Source of the DNA: an uncultured Muribaculum sp.
GTDB taxonomy: Bacteria; Bacteroidota; Bacteroidia; Bacteroidales; Muribaculaceae
Assembly: GCA_910578785.1 (NCBI GenBank)
Contig: CAJTSJ010000023.1
Location: 1-45,005, forward strand
DNA: 45,005 nucleotides
Direction of reading: 5' to 3'
Positions 26,087 through 36,183 of this stretch are shown piece by piece; positions within the stretch are counted from its first letter, which is position 1; each line of letters opens with the position of its first letter. The position numbers and the translations under genes are program-made. The notes under the pieces are model-generated. The model had not been told where the DNA came from and searched no databases. It saw only the letters and a list, made by a program, of their open reading frames with translations.

Positions 26087-28924
26087 TTAGAAATTGACTT
26101 TTACGCCGAGGTTGTAGCTGCGGCACTGCGGTGCGCTTCCGATACTTGTTTCCTTATACTTGGCGTGCTTGGAGATGGTGGCGAGGTCGTTGCCCTGTAC
26201 ATAAACCTGCAGTCCCTTTACGAATTTGTCATTGAACAGTGAACCGGGGAGAGTGTAGGTAAGCTGCACGGTGTTCAGACGGAACTCGTCGGTGTCGTAA
26301 ATCCAGAAGTCGGATGCATGGAAGTTCATGTTGTTGTCGCGCGAGGTCAGACGGGGGTAGGTGGCTGTATTGGCAGTCTCCGGAGTCCAGCGGTTGCGTG
26401 CCACTTCCGAATACTTGCGGTCGCCGTAGGCCTTCATATAGTCGTTGTCCTTGAATCCCTGACCGCCGAAGTTGCCGCTTCCTGCCACGTAGAGGGTGAA
26501 TCCCTTGTAGGCGAGGGTGATGTTGGCACCCATGGCCCATGGCGCACTCCAGTCGCCGAGAACCACCGCGTCTTTGCCGTCGATGATGCCGTCATCGTTC
26601 ATGTCCTGATACTTGAGGTCGCCAGGCTTGGTGTTTGCGCGGTCAACGCATGCCGAGGAGGCAATTTCCTCTTCAGACTGGAAGAAACCGAGACACTTGT
26701 AGCCGCGGAGCGCGCTGCCCGACTGACCTTCTGAGCGTTGCCATTCATATTCCACGATTTCGCTTATCTTCAGGTTCTTCGACTTGTGGTAAGCCACGTT
26801 GACTCCGAGCGATGCCGAGAAGTCGCCGAAACGCTCGCTGAGCTTGAGGGCTACGTCAAAACCGCGGTGGCGCTGCTTGTTGTAGTTGAGGTAGGGTACG
26901 AACGAGCTTGTAGGCCAATAGGTCTTGAAATAGTTGGGGAACACTGTTGTGGCTTCCACGGGAAGTCCGTCGATAATGATGTTGTAGTAGTTGGCGTTGA
27001 CGCGGATGCGGTCGTTGAACAGTCCGAGGTTAAGTCCTACGTTGAACTCTTCGCGGGTCACGAAGTCGAGGTTGTCGTTGGCACCGCGCAGCGACACGAA
27101 CGTCTGGCGCGAGTTGGCCACTTCGTTCCATCCCCACCATGGACCCTGCGGGTTGTAGTTGCCCTGATACATGTAGTAGTTCTTGTCGATGTCGTTGCCG
27201 TCAACCACGAGGTCGATGTCCTGCTTGATGCGTCCGTAAGTGACGTCGACCTTCAGCTCGTTAAGCCATGAGGAATCCTTCAGGAAGTCTTCCCGGCTGA
27301 TGCGCCAGCCGAGGGTTCCGACGGGTGAGAGTCCTATGCGGTGGCCGGGGGCGAGCTTCGACGAGTGAACCATCGCACCGTTGAATTCGGCATAGTACTT
27401 GTGGTCGTAGTTGTATGCTGCGTGGAGGGCGAGGTTGGCGTTGTTGTTGCGGTGGTACTTACCGGTGTAGGTAATCTGGTAACCGTTTGCAATCAACATG
27501 GCGTCGACATTGTGTTTGCCGGCGAAGGTGCGTGCATAGTCAAACTGACCGGACCACATGATGGTCTGCTCCTCGTATGAACCGCTTACGTTCTGAGTGC
27601 CGGTGCGCTTGTCCTGCCCGTACTTTGTAAGTCCGCCGATGTAGTCCTTGCCGTTGTAGGTATACCAATGTGCCTCGTATACGGCATACTCGTTGTTGAT
27701 GGAGGTGTTGTAGCTGGTGGCGTAGTCGACCGCTACCTTTGTCTGGAACTTCAGGCCGGGAACCAGATGGTCGAGACCGATTTTGATTCCGGCGTCGAAG
27801 TTGAGATGACGGCTGGTAAACTTGTTGTAGCCTGCGGCGTACATGGCGGCGAACGGATTGTCCTGTTCGAGCTGAGTACCGCCGATGAGGTATTTGCCGT
27901 CAATCAGGTATCGGGCGGAGTTGACCAGCGCCATCGAAGCCTGGTCGTTGGGGTCGATTGCGTCGATGGGAATCAACGGCGAGAATGGCGAAGTACCGGG
28001 AGTGGTCGGGCGCATGTTGGCCGAACGGCCCCAGAAGTTGGAGAGGTCGCCGCGTCCGTCGTAGAATGTCGCGCTGGTGTTGATCCAACCTCCAATCCAG
28101 TCGTTCATGGTCAGGTCGATGTTGCCGCGGACGTTCAGACGGGTGGTATGGTTCTTCTTCCCTTCGCCGAAGTTCATCAGGTCGTTGGTGTTGTAAAGAC
28201 CCACGTTGGCATAGAATTTGGCGAACCGTCCGCCTCCGTAGAACTCAGCCGTACCCTCATAGCGTTCATAATGCTTCTTAAGATATTCGTCGGAAAAGAA
28301 GTTGAGGCTGGGATAACGGTAGGGGTTGGCTCCCGTCGATGTCATATATATCTGTTCGTCGGTGAATGCCGCTTCGAGTCCGTCGTTGGCGCGGGCCTCA
28401 TTGTAGAGAGTCATATACTCGGCACCGGCGAGATATTTGGGATAGCGTTTCGGTACGTAAAGTCCGGCATTGCCGCTGACACGGATGTGCAGACCGTCGT
28501 CCGTTCCTCGCTTGGTGGTGATGAGTATCGCGCCCTTCGCGGCACGGCTTCCGTAGAGCACCACAGCCTGGGCACCCTTGAGGAAGGTTACCTGACTGAT
28601 TTCGGAGGGTGTGATGTCGTTGGCGGGACGTTCAACTCCATCAACCAGGGTTATGCCTCCTCCCATGTCCCAAAGGTCGCTTGTGGTGACCGACATCATG
28701 TCGGTGAGCGAGTAGGTGGAGTAACGTTTTTCGAATAGATTCTCCATGTCGACGAACGATACACCGCCCATCAGGTCGCTTTGGTCCACCTCGCGGAAGG
28801 CTACGTGTACCTTCTGGTCGGCAATGGAGTCGGCGGCGCCGTTCAATTCATCCTGTGCGGTCACTGCCGATGGCAATGCGGCTATGAACGCTCCAAGAAT
28901 CATGTAGTTATATCTCTTGTTCAT
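26087..28924 (-). CDS. xusC: SusC-like TonB-dependent outer-membrane transporter (XusC)
   Basis: A 945-residue porin-type transporter with a signal peptide (about 1-24, ending VTA). It lacks the carboxypeptidase-regulatory-like N-terminal domain seen in XusA and goes almost straight into a plug domain (ITLVDGVERPANDITPSEIS, VLYGSRAAKGAILITTKRG), followed by the 22-strand barrel and a C-terminal aromatic residue (GVKVNF). Import of xylan oligosaccharides across the outer membrane with XusD as partner is the expected role. It starts 34 bases after xusB within the same operon. Confidence 0.93.
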   Translation of the reverse strand: MNKRYNYMILGAFIAALPSAVTAQDELNGAADSIADQKVHVAFREVDQSDLMGGVSFVDMENLFEKRYSTYSLTDMMSVTTSDLWDMGGGITLVDGVERPANDITPSEISQVTFLKGAQAVVLYGSRAAKGAILITTKRGTDDGLHIRVSGNAGLYVPKRYPKYLAGAEYMTLYNEARANDGLEAAFTDEQIYMTSTGANPYRYPSLNFFSDEYLKKHYERYEGTAEFYGGGRFAKFYANVGLYNTNDLMNFGEGKKNHTTRLNVRGNIDLTMNDWIGGWINTSATFYDGRGDLSNFWGRSANMRPTTPGTSPFSPLIPIDAIDPNDQASMALVNSARYLIDGKYLIGGTQLEQDNPFAAMYAAGYNKFTSRHLNFDAGIKIGLDHLVPGLKFQTKVAVDYATSYNTSINNEYAVYEAHWYTYNGKDYIGGLTKYGQDKRTGTQNVSGSYEEQTIMWSGQFDYARTFAGKHNVDAMLIANGYQITYTGKYHRNNNANLALHAAYNYDHKYYAEFNGAMVHSSKLAPGHRIGLSPVGTLGWRISREDFLKDSSWLNELKVDVTYGRIKQDIDLVVDGNDIDKNYYMYQGNYNPQGPWWGWNEVANSRQTFVSLRGANDNLDFVTREEFNVGLNLGLFNDRIRVNANYYNIIIDGLPVEATTVFPNYFKTYWPTSSFVPYLNYNKQRHRGFDVALKLSERFGDFSASLGVNVAYHKSKNLKISEIVEYEWQRSEGQSGSALRGYKCLGFFQSEEEIASSACVDRANTKPGDLKYQDMNDDGIIDGKDAVVLGDWSAPWAMGANITLAYKGFTLYVAGSGNFGGQGFKDNDYMKAYGDRKYSEVARNRWTPETANTATYPRLTSRDNNMNFHASDFWIYDTDEFRLNTVQLTYTLPGSLFNDKFVKGLQVYVQGNDLATISKHAKYKETSIGSAPQCRSYNLGVKVNF

Positions 28925-28958
28925 TGTATTCTTATTTAGAGTTTAGTTAACGGTGTCA

Positions 28959-30836
28959 TTACCATCCGGGATTCTGCTTGAATTCGGGATAGATGGTGAC
29001 GTCGGAAATCTTAAGCGGCAACCAGTAGTGCTTAGAAGAGAAGTTACGGGTCAGGATGGTCTGCTGGCTCCAGCCTATCACACGTGCTTCGGAGGCATCG
29101 TCTCTGGCCGGGTCGAAATTCGGGTCACGGGTGAATTCCTGCGAAGTCTTGATGTTGTAGGGATACTTGTCGAGAAGCTTCCAGCGGCGGAGGTCGTTGA
29201 AGCGGTGGCTTTCAAACGAGAGTTCCACGGCACGTTCGCGGCGGAGTTCGCTCATGAATCCGTCGAGGCTTCCGGTGTACTTGGCATTGAGCGGTTCGAC
29301 TCCTGCACGTTCGCGTATCACGTTGACAGCTTCAATGGCATTCTTTGAGAAGTTCGACGACTTGGCGGTCGGGGTACCCTTGGCCTGTGCGATTGCTTCG
29401 GCATACATGAGATATACATCAGGTATGCGCATCCAGGGCACTGCGAGGTTATATTGCGGCGACCAACCATCATCCTGGTCGTAGTCGTTCATACCGATAC
29501 CCGTGAACTTAAGCAGGCAATAACCTGTACGGCTGCCTTTGTCAACTGTTCGCATTGAGCCTCCGGTGTAAAGTGAAGCGTAACGGCAGTGGTCGGCTTC
29601 TTCTGAATCGCTGCGTACCATGCGCACTCCGTCGTAAGCGATGTCGGCATAGAATCGCGGGTCGCGGCCTTTGAACGGGTGGGTCGGGTCAAATCCGGAC
29701 TCGGGGTCGTCGAGAGGCAGACCGTTGGCCATGCCGTAGTAGTTGACATAGTTGGCGGTAGGGAGAAGGATGACTCCGTTAGAACCGTAGAGGGGAGTCG
29801 GAGTATACATTTTGGCCTGTCCCCAGACGGCGGCTCCCCATCCCGGATCGGAGGGCGCGCGGAATATGGCTTCCGTAAGACCTGGCATGATGCTTGACTT
29901 GCCTTTGGTGTAGAACACTTCGGAAAGATCGCTGAACGGTACCATCGAGTACTGTGTCTGTCCGCTTTCGATGAGTGTCAGCATTTCACCGAACACCTCT
30001 GCGGCGCGGTTGCAGAATTCCTGGTTGTAGGTAGCCGAGCCGGTCGACTCCTCGTTCATCAGCGGACTTCCTGCCCATAGAAGGGCTTTTGCCGCATAGC
30101 CGAGGGCCATGATTTTATTGATTCGCATGTCGTTGTTGTTCAATGTCGGATTACCGGTCGTGGTCTTGTCCCAGTTGATAGGGAGAAGTTTTGCCGCTTT
30201 GAGCATGTCGGCCACGGCAAGTTCGGTACATTCGGCGTATGACAGGCGCGGAAGCTTGAATTCGTCCTCAAGCACCTTGTCGATGTAAGGAAGACCTCCA
30301 AAATACTGAATCAGCTGGAAGTGGAACCATCCGCGGAAGAAGTAGAGCTGGCCTTCGATGAAGTTGCGCTGTTCCTGAGTTGCGTCGACGAGCATATCCA
30401 TGTGCTGGAGTCCGAGGTTAGCCTTGCGGATGCCGTACCACGCTCCGGGCCATAGACCTTTTGCGAAACGGTCGCCGCGCGGATTGAAATTATTTACGTC
30501 CATCCATCCTGATCCCCAGCCGTCGTGTTCGGCCTGCCATCCCCAGAAGTCGCCGTTGTCGACTTTGTAGGTCATGTGGTAGTCGATGCCGACGTTGAGT
30601 ATCTCATCTTCGCCCCAGTTGAACGAGTTGGTCCAGTACTTCTTGCAGAAGTCGGGGATACAACCGTATATTTCTTCTGTAAATCCCTGGAAGCTGCGGA
30701 AGTCGGAGAATGCGTCCTTTTCCGACAAGTCGACTTCGGGCGCCTTGTTCAGGTAGTCGGTACATGACGCCGCGCCCAATGTGAAGGCGAGGGCCACTAC
30801 CGGATACATATATTTGCGAAAGTTCTTCATTTGCAT
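28959..30836 (-). CDS. xusB: SusD-like outer-membrane nutrient-binding lipoprotein (XusB)
   Basis: A 625-residue lipoprotein with lipobox GAASCTDYLN, partner of XusA. Family features: NKAPEVDLSEKDAFSDFRSFQGF near the start, the FIEGQLYFFRGWFHFQLIQYFGG helix pair, and the C-terminal RRERAVELSFESHRFNDLRRWKLL and YPEFKQNPGW ends. Two Met codons lie two residues apart (30836 and 30830); either could be used, and the upstream one is reported. It lies 17 bases after xusA and 34 before xusC, so transport genes form one transcript. Confidence 0.94.
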   Translation of the reverse strand: MQMKNFRKYMYPVVALAFTLGAASCTDYLNKAPEVDLSEKDAFSDFRSFQGFTEEIYGCIPDFCKKYWTNSFNWGEDEILNVGIDYHMTYKVDNGDFWGWQAEHDGWGSGWMDVNNFNPRGDRFAKGLWPGAWYGIRKANLGLQHMDMLVDATQEQRNFIEGQLYFFRGWFHFQLIQYFGGLPYIDKVLEDEFKLPRLSYAECTELAVADMLKAAKLLPINWDKTTTGNPTLNNNDMRINKIMALGYAAKALLWAGSPLMNEESTGSATYNQEFCNRAAEVFGEMLTLIESGQTQYSMVPFSDLSEVFYTKGKSSIMPGLTEAIFRAPSDPGWGAAVWGQAKMYTPTPLYGSNGVILLPTANYVNYYGMANGLPLDDPESGFDPTHPFKGRDPRFYADIAYDGVRMVRSDSEEADHCRYASLYTGGSMRTVDKGSRTGYCLLKFTGIGMNDYDQDDGWSPQYNLAVPWMRIPDVYLMYAEAIAQAKGTPTAKSSNFSKNAIEAVNVIRERAGVEPLNAKYTGSLDGFMSELRRERAVELSFESHRFNDLRRWKLLDKYPYNIKTSQEFTRDPNFDPARDDASEARVIGWSQQTILTRNFSSKHYWLPLKISDVTIYPEFKQNPGW

Positions 30837-30853
30837 TTGTTTTGGTTTTTGAA

Positions 30854-33800
30854 TTATAATTCAAATCTGAATCCGAGGTTGAAACGGCGGACAGTCGGAT
30901 AGGCACCCTGAGATGCATTTCCCGTACCTGAGTGGTTGGACTCGCGGTCGTCGGGCATGTTGTGCCATGTCAGGAGGTTGTTGCCGTTGAGGTATACGCG
31001 TAACGACGATAGACCGAGCGAACGTATCCAGCCTTTGTTCCAGGTGTATGCGATTTCGGCGTTCTTGAGTCTGACGTATGATCCGTCGTAGTGGTTGTGG
31101 ATGTTGTCCCATCCGGTGTAATATGACGGGGTCGAGTTCCAGCGGGGCATCGGGGCATCGGCGTTTTTGTTGGATGCGCTCCAATAGCTGCCCTCGTCGT
31201 ATACGGTGTTGAGGTGTCCGCCGAGGGAGTTGAACACAACTGTACGCTGAACGTTGGTTACGCCGTAGAACTGCAGGTAGACACTCCATCCTTTCCAGTC
31301 AACGCCGAATGTGGCATTGAAGTTGTTCTGGGGGGTGCCGGTGTAACCGTAGGGCGTAGAGTCGTTGGAGTCGATGACGCCGTCACCGTTGTAGTCGACT
31401 GTGAAGTACTGACCGGGGAGTTTCTGGTTGTCATTGGTGTTGTGCTTGGTCATGGCAATCACGTCGTCCCAGTTGTGGGCGAATCCGTTGTCGTATATTA
31501 CGTGATCCTGGCCGATTGCAAAGCCTGTCTGCTTCTGGTAGGCGGGCTTGAGTTCCGGATCGTCGAAAGTCTTGATTTTGTTTTCGGCGTGGGTCATGTT
31601 GAGATTAGCCCAAAGGTGTACTCCGTTGCCGACTGTCTTGTTGATTCGGAGCTCGATTTCGTAACCCTTTGAATCTACACGTCCCATGTTGAGGTAAGGT
31701 GCTCTGCCTCCGAAGAACGAAGGAATGGCACGGTTTCCACCGGCTACGAGGATGTCCTTGCGGTTTTCGCGGAAAATTTCAATCGTACCTGCAAAGAAGT
31801 TGTTGAGGAATCCATAGTCGATACCGATGTTCTGCTTGGTGGCAGTCTCCCAGTGGATGTTGGGATTTCCGAGCACGGACATATAGTAGAACTCATAGGG
31901 GGAGCGGTTGCGCTCGGGAGTTATGGAGAGGTTCATGACGCCTCCGTAGCCCCATTGGTTCTCATATAGCCAGCGTTCACCTACATTGTCGTCGCCGACC
32001 TTACCGAGAGAGTAGCGTACCTTGAGGAGGTCGAGCCATCCGCGTGAGAATCCCATGAATTTCTCCTGGCTTATCATCCATCCTACCGCACCCGAGGGGA
32101 AGAACTCGAACCGGTTGTCTTTGGAGAATTTTTCTGAACCGTTGTACGCGCCGTTGAATTCGGCAAAGTACTTGTCGGCGAAGTTATAGGTGGCGCGGAA
32201 TGCCCAGTCTTCGCGGTAGTTGGCGAAGTTGCTTCCCCATGCGCGTTCGGTTCGGTTGAACACTGCCATTGCGGTCACGTCGTGCAGACCGAATTTGCGT
32301 GCATACTGTAGCTGGAACTGGTAGAACATGTTACGCTGGGTGGCACCGTTGTTGATACTACCGCCGTGGGTATTGAGCTTAAGGTCAGCGACGAAGTCGA
32401 AGTTGTTGTAGCTGTTGCGCTTCTCTGCATACTCGGCTTCGCCGGTGTCGGGATTAATCCACTTGTACTGTATGCCGGTGTCATCGCTGATACCGCGCTG
32501 GTTTTCAACGAACACGTTGTCCCAGGATACGAGAGCGCTGGCCTTAAGGCCTTTTGTGATGAATGAGAGGTCCTGTTCGAGAGTGAAGTCGGTGTTGATA
32601 CGGGTTGTGGTGAACTTACCCTGACCGGCCTTTGCAAGTCCGATAACGGAGTTGGGAGCGCCCTGGGTGTCTTGCGGATACCAACCCCAAGAACCGTCGC
32701 TGTAACGAGGCAGGAACACGTCGGACGGAGCGGAGTAAGCTGCCTGCCAGAGTTGAGTCTCATACCATGAGTTCATCTCGGTAGCGAACGGACCTTTGCG
32801 CTGTCCGTGCGAACCTGAGAGGTTGACTTTCAGCAGTGTAGAAGGTGTAATCTGGAAGTCAAGGTTTGAGCGGACGTTGATACGGTCAAAACCGTAACCG
32901 CCGGTATAGCCGTGTCCGTTGTCCCATTCCTTGAAGATGTCGCCTTCATGCAGATAGTCGAGTGCCGCAAAATACTTGACATTCTTTGTACCGCCGGATA
33001 TACTGACGTTGGGATTGTAGCTCATCGCATGGTTTTTGAACATCTCTTTTTCCCAGTCTACATTGGGGTAACGCTCCGCTTCTTCGAGATTAGCCGGGTT
33101 GCGGTACTTGTCAAGGATGTCGGCGGCGAGAATCTTGGTCCAAGATTCAGGAGTTAGTCCAAGTTCGCGTTCTATTGCACGGTTGCGGGTATAGAGCGCG
33201 CCGTATGAATCGTACTTCTTGGGAAGCTGCGAAACGACCTTTGCGGTGACGTTCATGCCTACGGAAATGTTGGCGCGTCCTTCGGTACCACGTTTGGTGG
33301 TAATAAGGATGACACCGTTAGCACCTTTCACACCGTATACTGCGGTAGCGGATGCGTCTTTCAATACGGATACGGACTTCACGGAGCCGATGTCGACAGA
33401 ACTCATGGGTCGTTCGATACCGTCGACCAGAATCAGAGGGTCGCTGCCGTTCCAGGAGCTGACACCACGGATTACGATTTCAGGGTCTTCGTCGCCCGGA
33501 CGGCCGTTGGTGGCCATTGTGGTGACACCGGGAAGGTTACCGGTGAGAGCCGCGCCCACGCTCGACACACCGCCGGTGCGTTCGAGCACCTCGCCCGTGG
33601 TCTGCGTGATGGCACCTACCACCGATACTTTCTTTTGCTGTCCATAACCTACAACCACCACTTCGTCAAGTTCGGCTGTGTTGCTTTCAAGGATTACGTC
33701 AACAGTCGCGCGGCCATTGACTTTGACTTCCCTCGGATGAGTTCCGATGTATGAGAAGACGAGAACTGCCTTTTTGCTGTCTGGAACATTGAGAGTGTAC

Positions 33801-33989
33801 CGACCGTCTAAGTCAGTAGCTGTTCCGATTGCTTTCTGGCCTTTCAAAGCGACGGTGGCGCCGATTAGCGGTTCGCCGGTGTCGTCAGTTACCGTACCCT
33901 TTACTGTATCAGCGAAGGCATTCACCCCCCCCTAAGTTACAGATTATAAGAGTAAGGAAAGAAATGCATCGAAATAGTTTCTTTAACAT
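30854..33989 (-). CDS. xusA: SusC-like TonB-dependent transporter (XusA), frameshifted in its signal peptide
   Basis: From 33925 down to 30854 the frame encodes a complete SusC protein: a carboxypeptidase-regulatory-like domain (GTVTDDTGEPLIGATVALKG), the TonB-box-like region ELDEVVVVGYGQQKK, plug (DPLILVDGIERPMSSVDIGS), barrel and terminal GFRFEL. That frame has no signal peptide and its only local start is a GTG (33925). A typical signal peptide (MLKKLF..., about 20 residues) starts at ATG 33989 in the neighbouring frame and meets a stop about 26 codons later. Between them lies a run of eight G (33932-33925). Removing one G joins them exactly as LGG-VNAFADTVKG, giving 1044 residues. So the gene is either phase-off, mutated, or carries an assembly indel. 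With XusB it would import xylan fragments. Confidence 0.9.
33925..33932 (-). repeat. Homopolymer G8 tract in xusA signal-peptide codons
   Basis: Eight consecutive C on the plus strand (G on the coding strand) at the end of the signal peptide region of xusA. Length 7 or 10 restores the frame; length 8 gives a 26-codon truncated peptide. It is the longest G/C run noticed in the window. Confidence 0.95.
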
Positions 33990-34071
33990 TTGTTTCTGTT
34001 TTAATTTTTTTGATTACTAATGTTTTGTTTTTTGATGAGCCCTCAATGCCGCGAGGTGCGCATCGGTTTAC

Positions 34072-34110
34072 TTAAGGTTAATTGAATGATTCTTTTTGTT
34101 TTTTAAGGTT
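34072..34110 (-). promoter_or_regulatory. Direct repeat upstream of xusA, candidate operator
   Basis: TTAAGGTT occurs at 34072-34079 and 34103-34110, 31 bp apart (three helical turns), and the similarity extends to TTGAnT on the right (13 of 16 bases). It lies about 85-120 bases before the xusA ATG at 33989, where a regulator of the main operon would be expected to bind. No clear -7 box was found in 33990-34164, so the promoter itself is not located. Confidence 0.35.
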
Positions 34111-34164
34111 GTTTGATTAGCTTGGTTTTTTAGTTAGAAAATATGATAGTTAATTATCTCGTGT

Positions 34165-35883
34165 TTATTTCTTGTTTGACGCGTAAAGGCCTACGGTGGT
34201 TCCTGTGAATCCTCCGGCTTCGGCGGTCGACGTGTAGCGTGCGTCGACTCCATCCTTGACGAGATTCCAGTTGTTGCCTCCGTCAAGCGAATAGTAGAAG
34301 TCGTAAGTCTTTCCCTTTGACACTACCTTGAGGTCTACGGAATTGTTTGAGTCGTCGATGGGATTCTTGGCGAGTTCTTCTGAACCGCCGCGTCCGACTT
34401 TGCGCAATACGATGTGCTTGCCCTGGGCGTCGCAGCCTTTGGCGAGCAGATATTGGTGGGCCTCATCTTTCATAAGTATGAGTCCGGCGTTCTGGTCGGG
34501 GTGCTCGGCGTTGAATGCCATGCGTGTTGTGCACTCATAGTTGTGGTTGTGCACACGGCGTCCGACGAAAGGTATCACGTCCTTGTCGCTTGTGGCGGCG
34601 TCGTGGCATTTTATGGTGAGATATCCGGGGTTGGTGCTTAATGACACTATGTCCGAGGCATCGCCGCGCAGGGTGTGCCATTCGTGTCCGAGTGTGCCTG
34701 AAGCGAAATCGGAAGCGTATTCGATGTTGCCGAATGTGACGGAGTCGGAGCGGGTGACGCCTTCACGGCTGAGAATCAAAGGTACGGTCTCGTTGTCGCG
34801 TGTCATGTAGGGCCACTTGTCGTCGGTCCACTTTACGGGAATCATGAATGTCTCGCGTCCGAGGTTCTCAAACTCGCCGTCAATCGGGCGGCATGCGAGG
34901 AACACTGCCCACCAGTCTCCTTCGGGTGTCTGGATCATGTCGGCATGTCCGGCGCAAGTGACGGGATTGGGACGTGACGGGTCAAGTCCGCGCTGTGTCA
35001 GGATGGGGTTGCCTTCCCAGGGAATGTATGGGCCGAACGGGGTCTTGCCTTTGTAGATAACTTCGCTATGGCCTTCGGCAGTGCCGCCTTCAGCCGTCAT
35101 GAGGTAGTATGTTCCGTCGATATTGTAGATGTGCGGGCCTTCGCACCAGATTGGCTTGTCCTGCGGACGCCATCCTTTATTGACCACTATCTTGCGTTCG
35201 CCGATGCACTTTTCGGTGTCTGTGTCGAATTCTACCACGCGCACTGTTCTGTGGCCGGAGTATTCGGGTTTGCCGTCGGGAGCGTCGTCGTTGTTGACGA
35301 TGTATGCGCGTCCGTCATTGTCGAAGAAGAACGACGGGTCGATTCCCTGCACTTCGGGCAGATATACGGGGTCGCTCCATTCGCCGAACGGATCCTGGGT
35401 CTTTACGAAGAAGTTGCCGGCTCCGACGTTGGTGGTGATCATGTAGTAGGTCTTGTTGGCCGGATTGTATTTAAGGTCGGGTGCGAATATGCCTCCGCTG
35501 ACATGCTGGTGCTGGAAGTTGTTAAGCTGCGATTCGCGGGTGAGAATGTGTCCGACCTGACGCCAGTTGACGAGGTCGCGGCTGTGGAACAAGGGCACTC
35601 CCGGCACATAGCTGAATGTCGATGTGGCTAAGAAATAGTCGCCCTCTCCGTTGGTGCAGATAGTGGGGTCGGAGTGCCATCCTGCAAGGACCGGATTGTA
35701 GAAAGAGCTTGCGTCGGGCAGGGGATTGTTGGCATAGAAGTCGTCCGTGCCTTTGTAGGTGAACGACTCAAATATCGCCATTGAACTCTGTGGTTCGATG
35801 TCATTGCCCCTTGATGCCGAGCATCCGTAGGCTCCGAACAGTACCGATGCCGAGAGGACTTGAAGTGTTAAATTTTTGTACAT
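34165..35883 (-). CDS. GH43 beta-xylosidase/alpha-L-arabinofuranosidase lipoprotein
   Basis: A 572-residue lipoprotein (lipobox GAYGCSAS). The GH43 propeller (about 60-365) shows the general base Asp in GWHSDPTIC, the second Asp in GIDPSFFFDNDG, and the general acid Glu in IWCEGPHIYNIDGTYYLM. A C-terminal beta-sandwich of the beta-xylosidase type follows (about 390-570). The layout is that of xylosidase/arabinofuranosidase enzymes that trim xylo-oligosaccharides; which sugar is removed cannot be read from sequence alone. Its promoter carries the four half-site array described at 35933-36041. It is 175 bases upstream of xusA on the same strand, with no terminator recognised between, so readthrough into xusA is possible. 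Confidence 0.9.
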   Translation of the reverse strand: MYKNLTLQVLSASVLFGAYGCSASRGNDIEPQSSMAIFESFTYKGTDDFYANNPLPDASSFYNPVLAGWHSDPTICTNGEGDYFLATSTFSYVPGVPLFHSRDLVNWRQVGHILTRESQLNNFQHQHVSGGIFAPDLKYNPANKTYYMITTNVGAGNFFVKTQDPFGEWSDPVYLPEVQGIDPSFFFDNDGRAYIVNNDDAPDGKPEYSGHRTVRVVEFDTDTEKCIGERKIVVNKGWRPQDKPIWCEGPHIYNIDGTYYLMTAEGGTAEGHSEVIYKGKTPFGPYIPWEGNPILTQRGLDPSRPNPVTCAGHADMIQTPEGDWWAVFLACRPIDGEFENLGRETFMIPVKWTDDKWPYMTRDNETVPLILSREGVTRSDSVTFGNIEYASDFASGTLGHEWHTLRGDASDIVSLSTNPGYLTIKCHDAATSDKDVIPFVGRRVHNHNYECTTRMAFNAEHPDQNAGLILMKDEAHQYLLAKGCDAQGKHIVLRKVGRGGSEELAKNPIDDSNNSVDLKVVSKGKTYDFYYSLDGGNNWNLVKDGVDARYTSTAEAGGFTGTTVGLYASNKK

Positions 35884-35932
35884 AGCTATGTGATTGTCGG
35901 TATTAAATAATTGCGTGATACTAATTTATGTG

Positions 35933-36041
35933 CGAATTTACGTTTAAAGTGGATTTTAAGCGTTATAGTAATGTTTCAGGATTCTTCGAGTATGTTCCAT
36001 AAAGATTGTTAAATGTTACTTATGTCTCTTCGTATGTAACA
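35933..36041 (-). promoter_or_regulatory. Promoter with four-site 21-bp-register operator array (GH43 lipoprotein gene)
   Basis: A -7-like TAAATTCG (35933-35940, one mismatch to TAnnTTTG) lies 50 bases before the start codon at 35883. Above it, half-sites read on the plus strand as ATGTTTCA (35971), ATGTTCCA (35992), ATGTTACT (36013) and ATGTAACA (36034) are each exactly 21 bp apart. The last spacer contains CTCTTCGT, shared with the other two promoters. This occupies most of the gene-free stretch 35884-36183; the rest is the terminator of the upstream gene. Confidence 0.7.
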
Positions 36042-36074
36042 TGGTCGCTGTGTATCAAGTGGTTGTGCCTGATG

Positions 36075-36119
36075 TTAAAAAGTGGAGCAGGGGGGCTCGT
36101 TCCCGGAGTTCCCTGCCCC
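36075..36119 (-). terminator. Terminator of the 36184-37818 GH43 gene
   Basis: On the minus strand GGGGCAGGG (36119-36111) pairs with CCCTGCTCC (36092-36084), 9 bp with one G-U, followed by ACTTTTTAAC. It lies 65 bases after the stop codon. Confidence 0.65.
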
Positions 36120-36183
36120 GTGTGTGAATCCATAAGGCTCTAAACTAAATATTCTAACCCAATCTTTTTTACTATAACCTATT

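Noticed and set aside
30854..33925. Taking GTG 33925 as the genuine xusA start
   Set aside because: It would leave an outer-membrane transporter without a signal peptide, while a perfect signal peptide lies one base out of frame immediately upstream.
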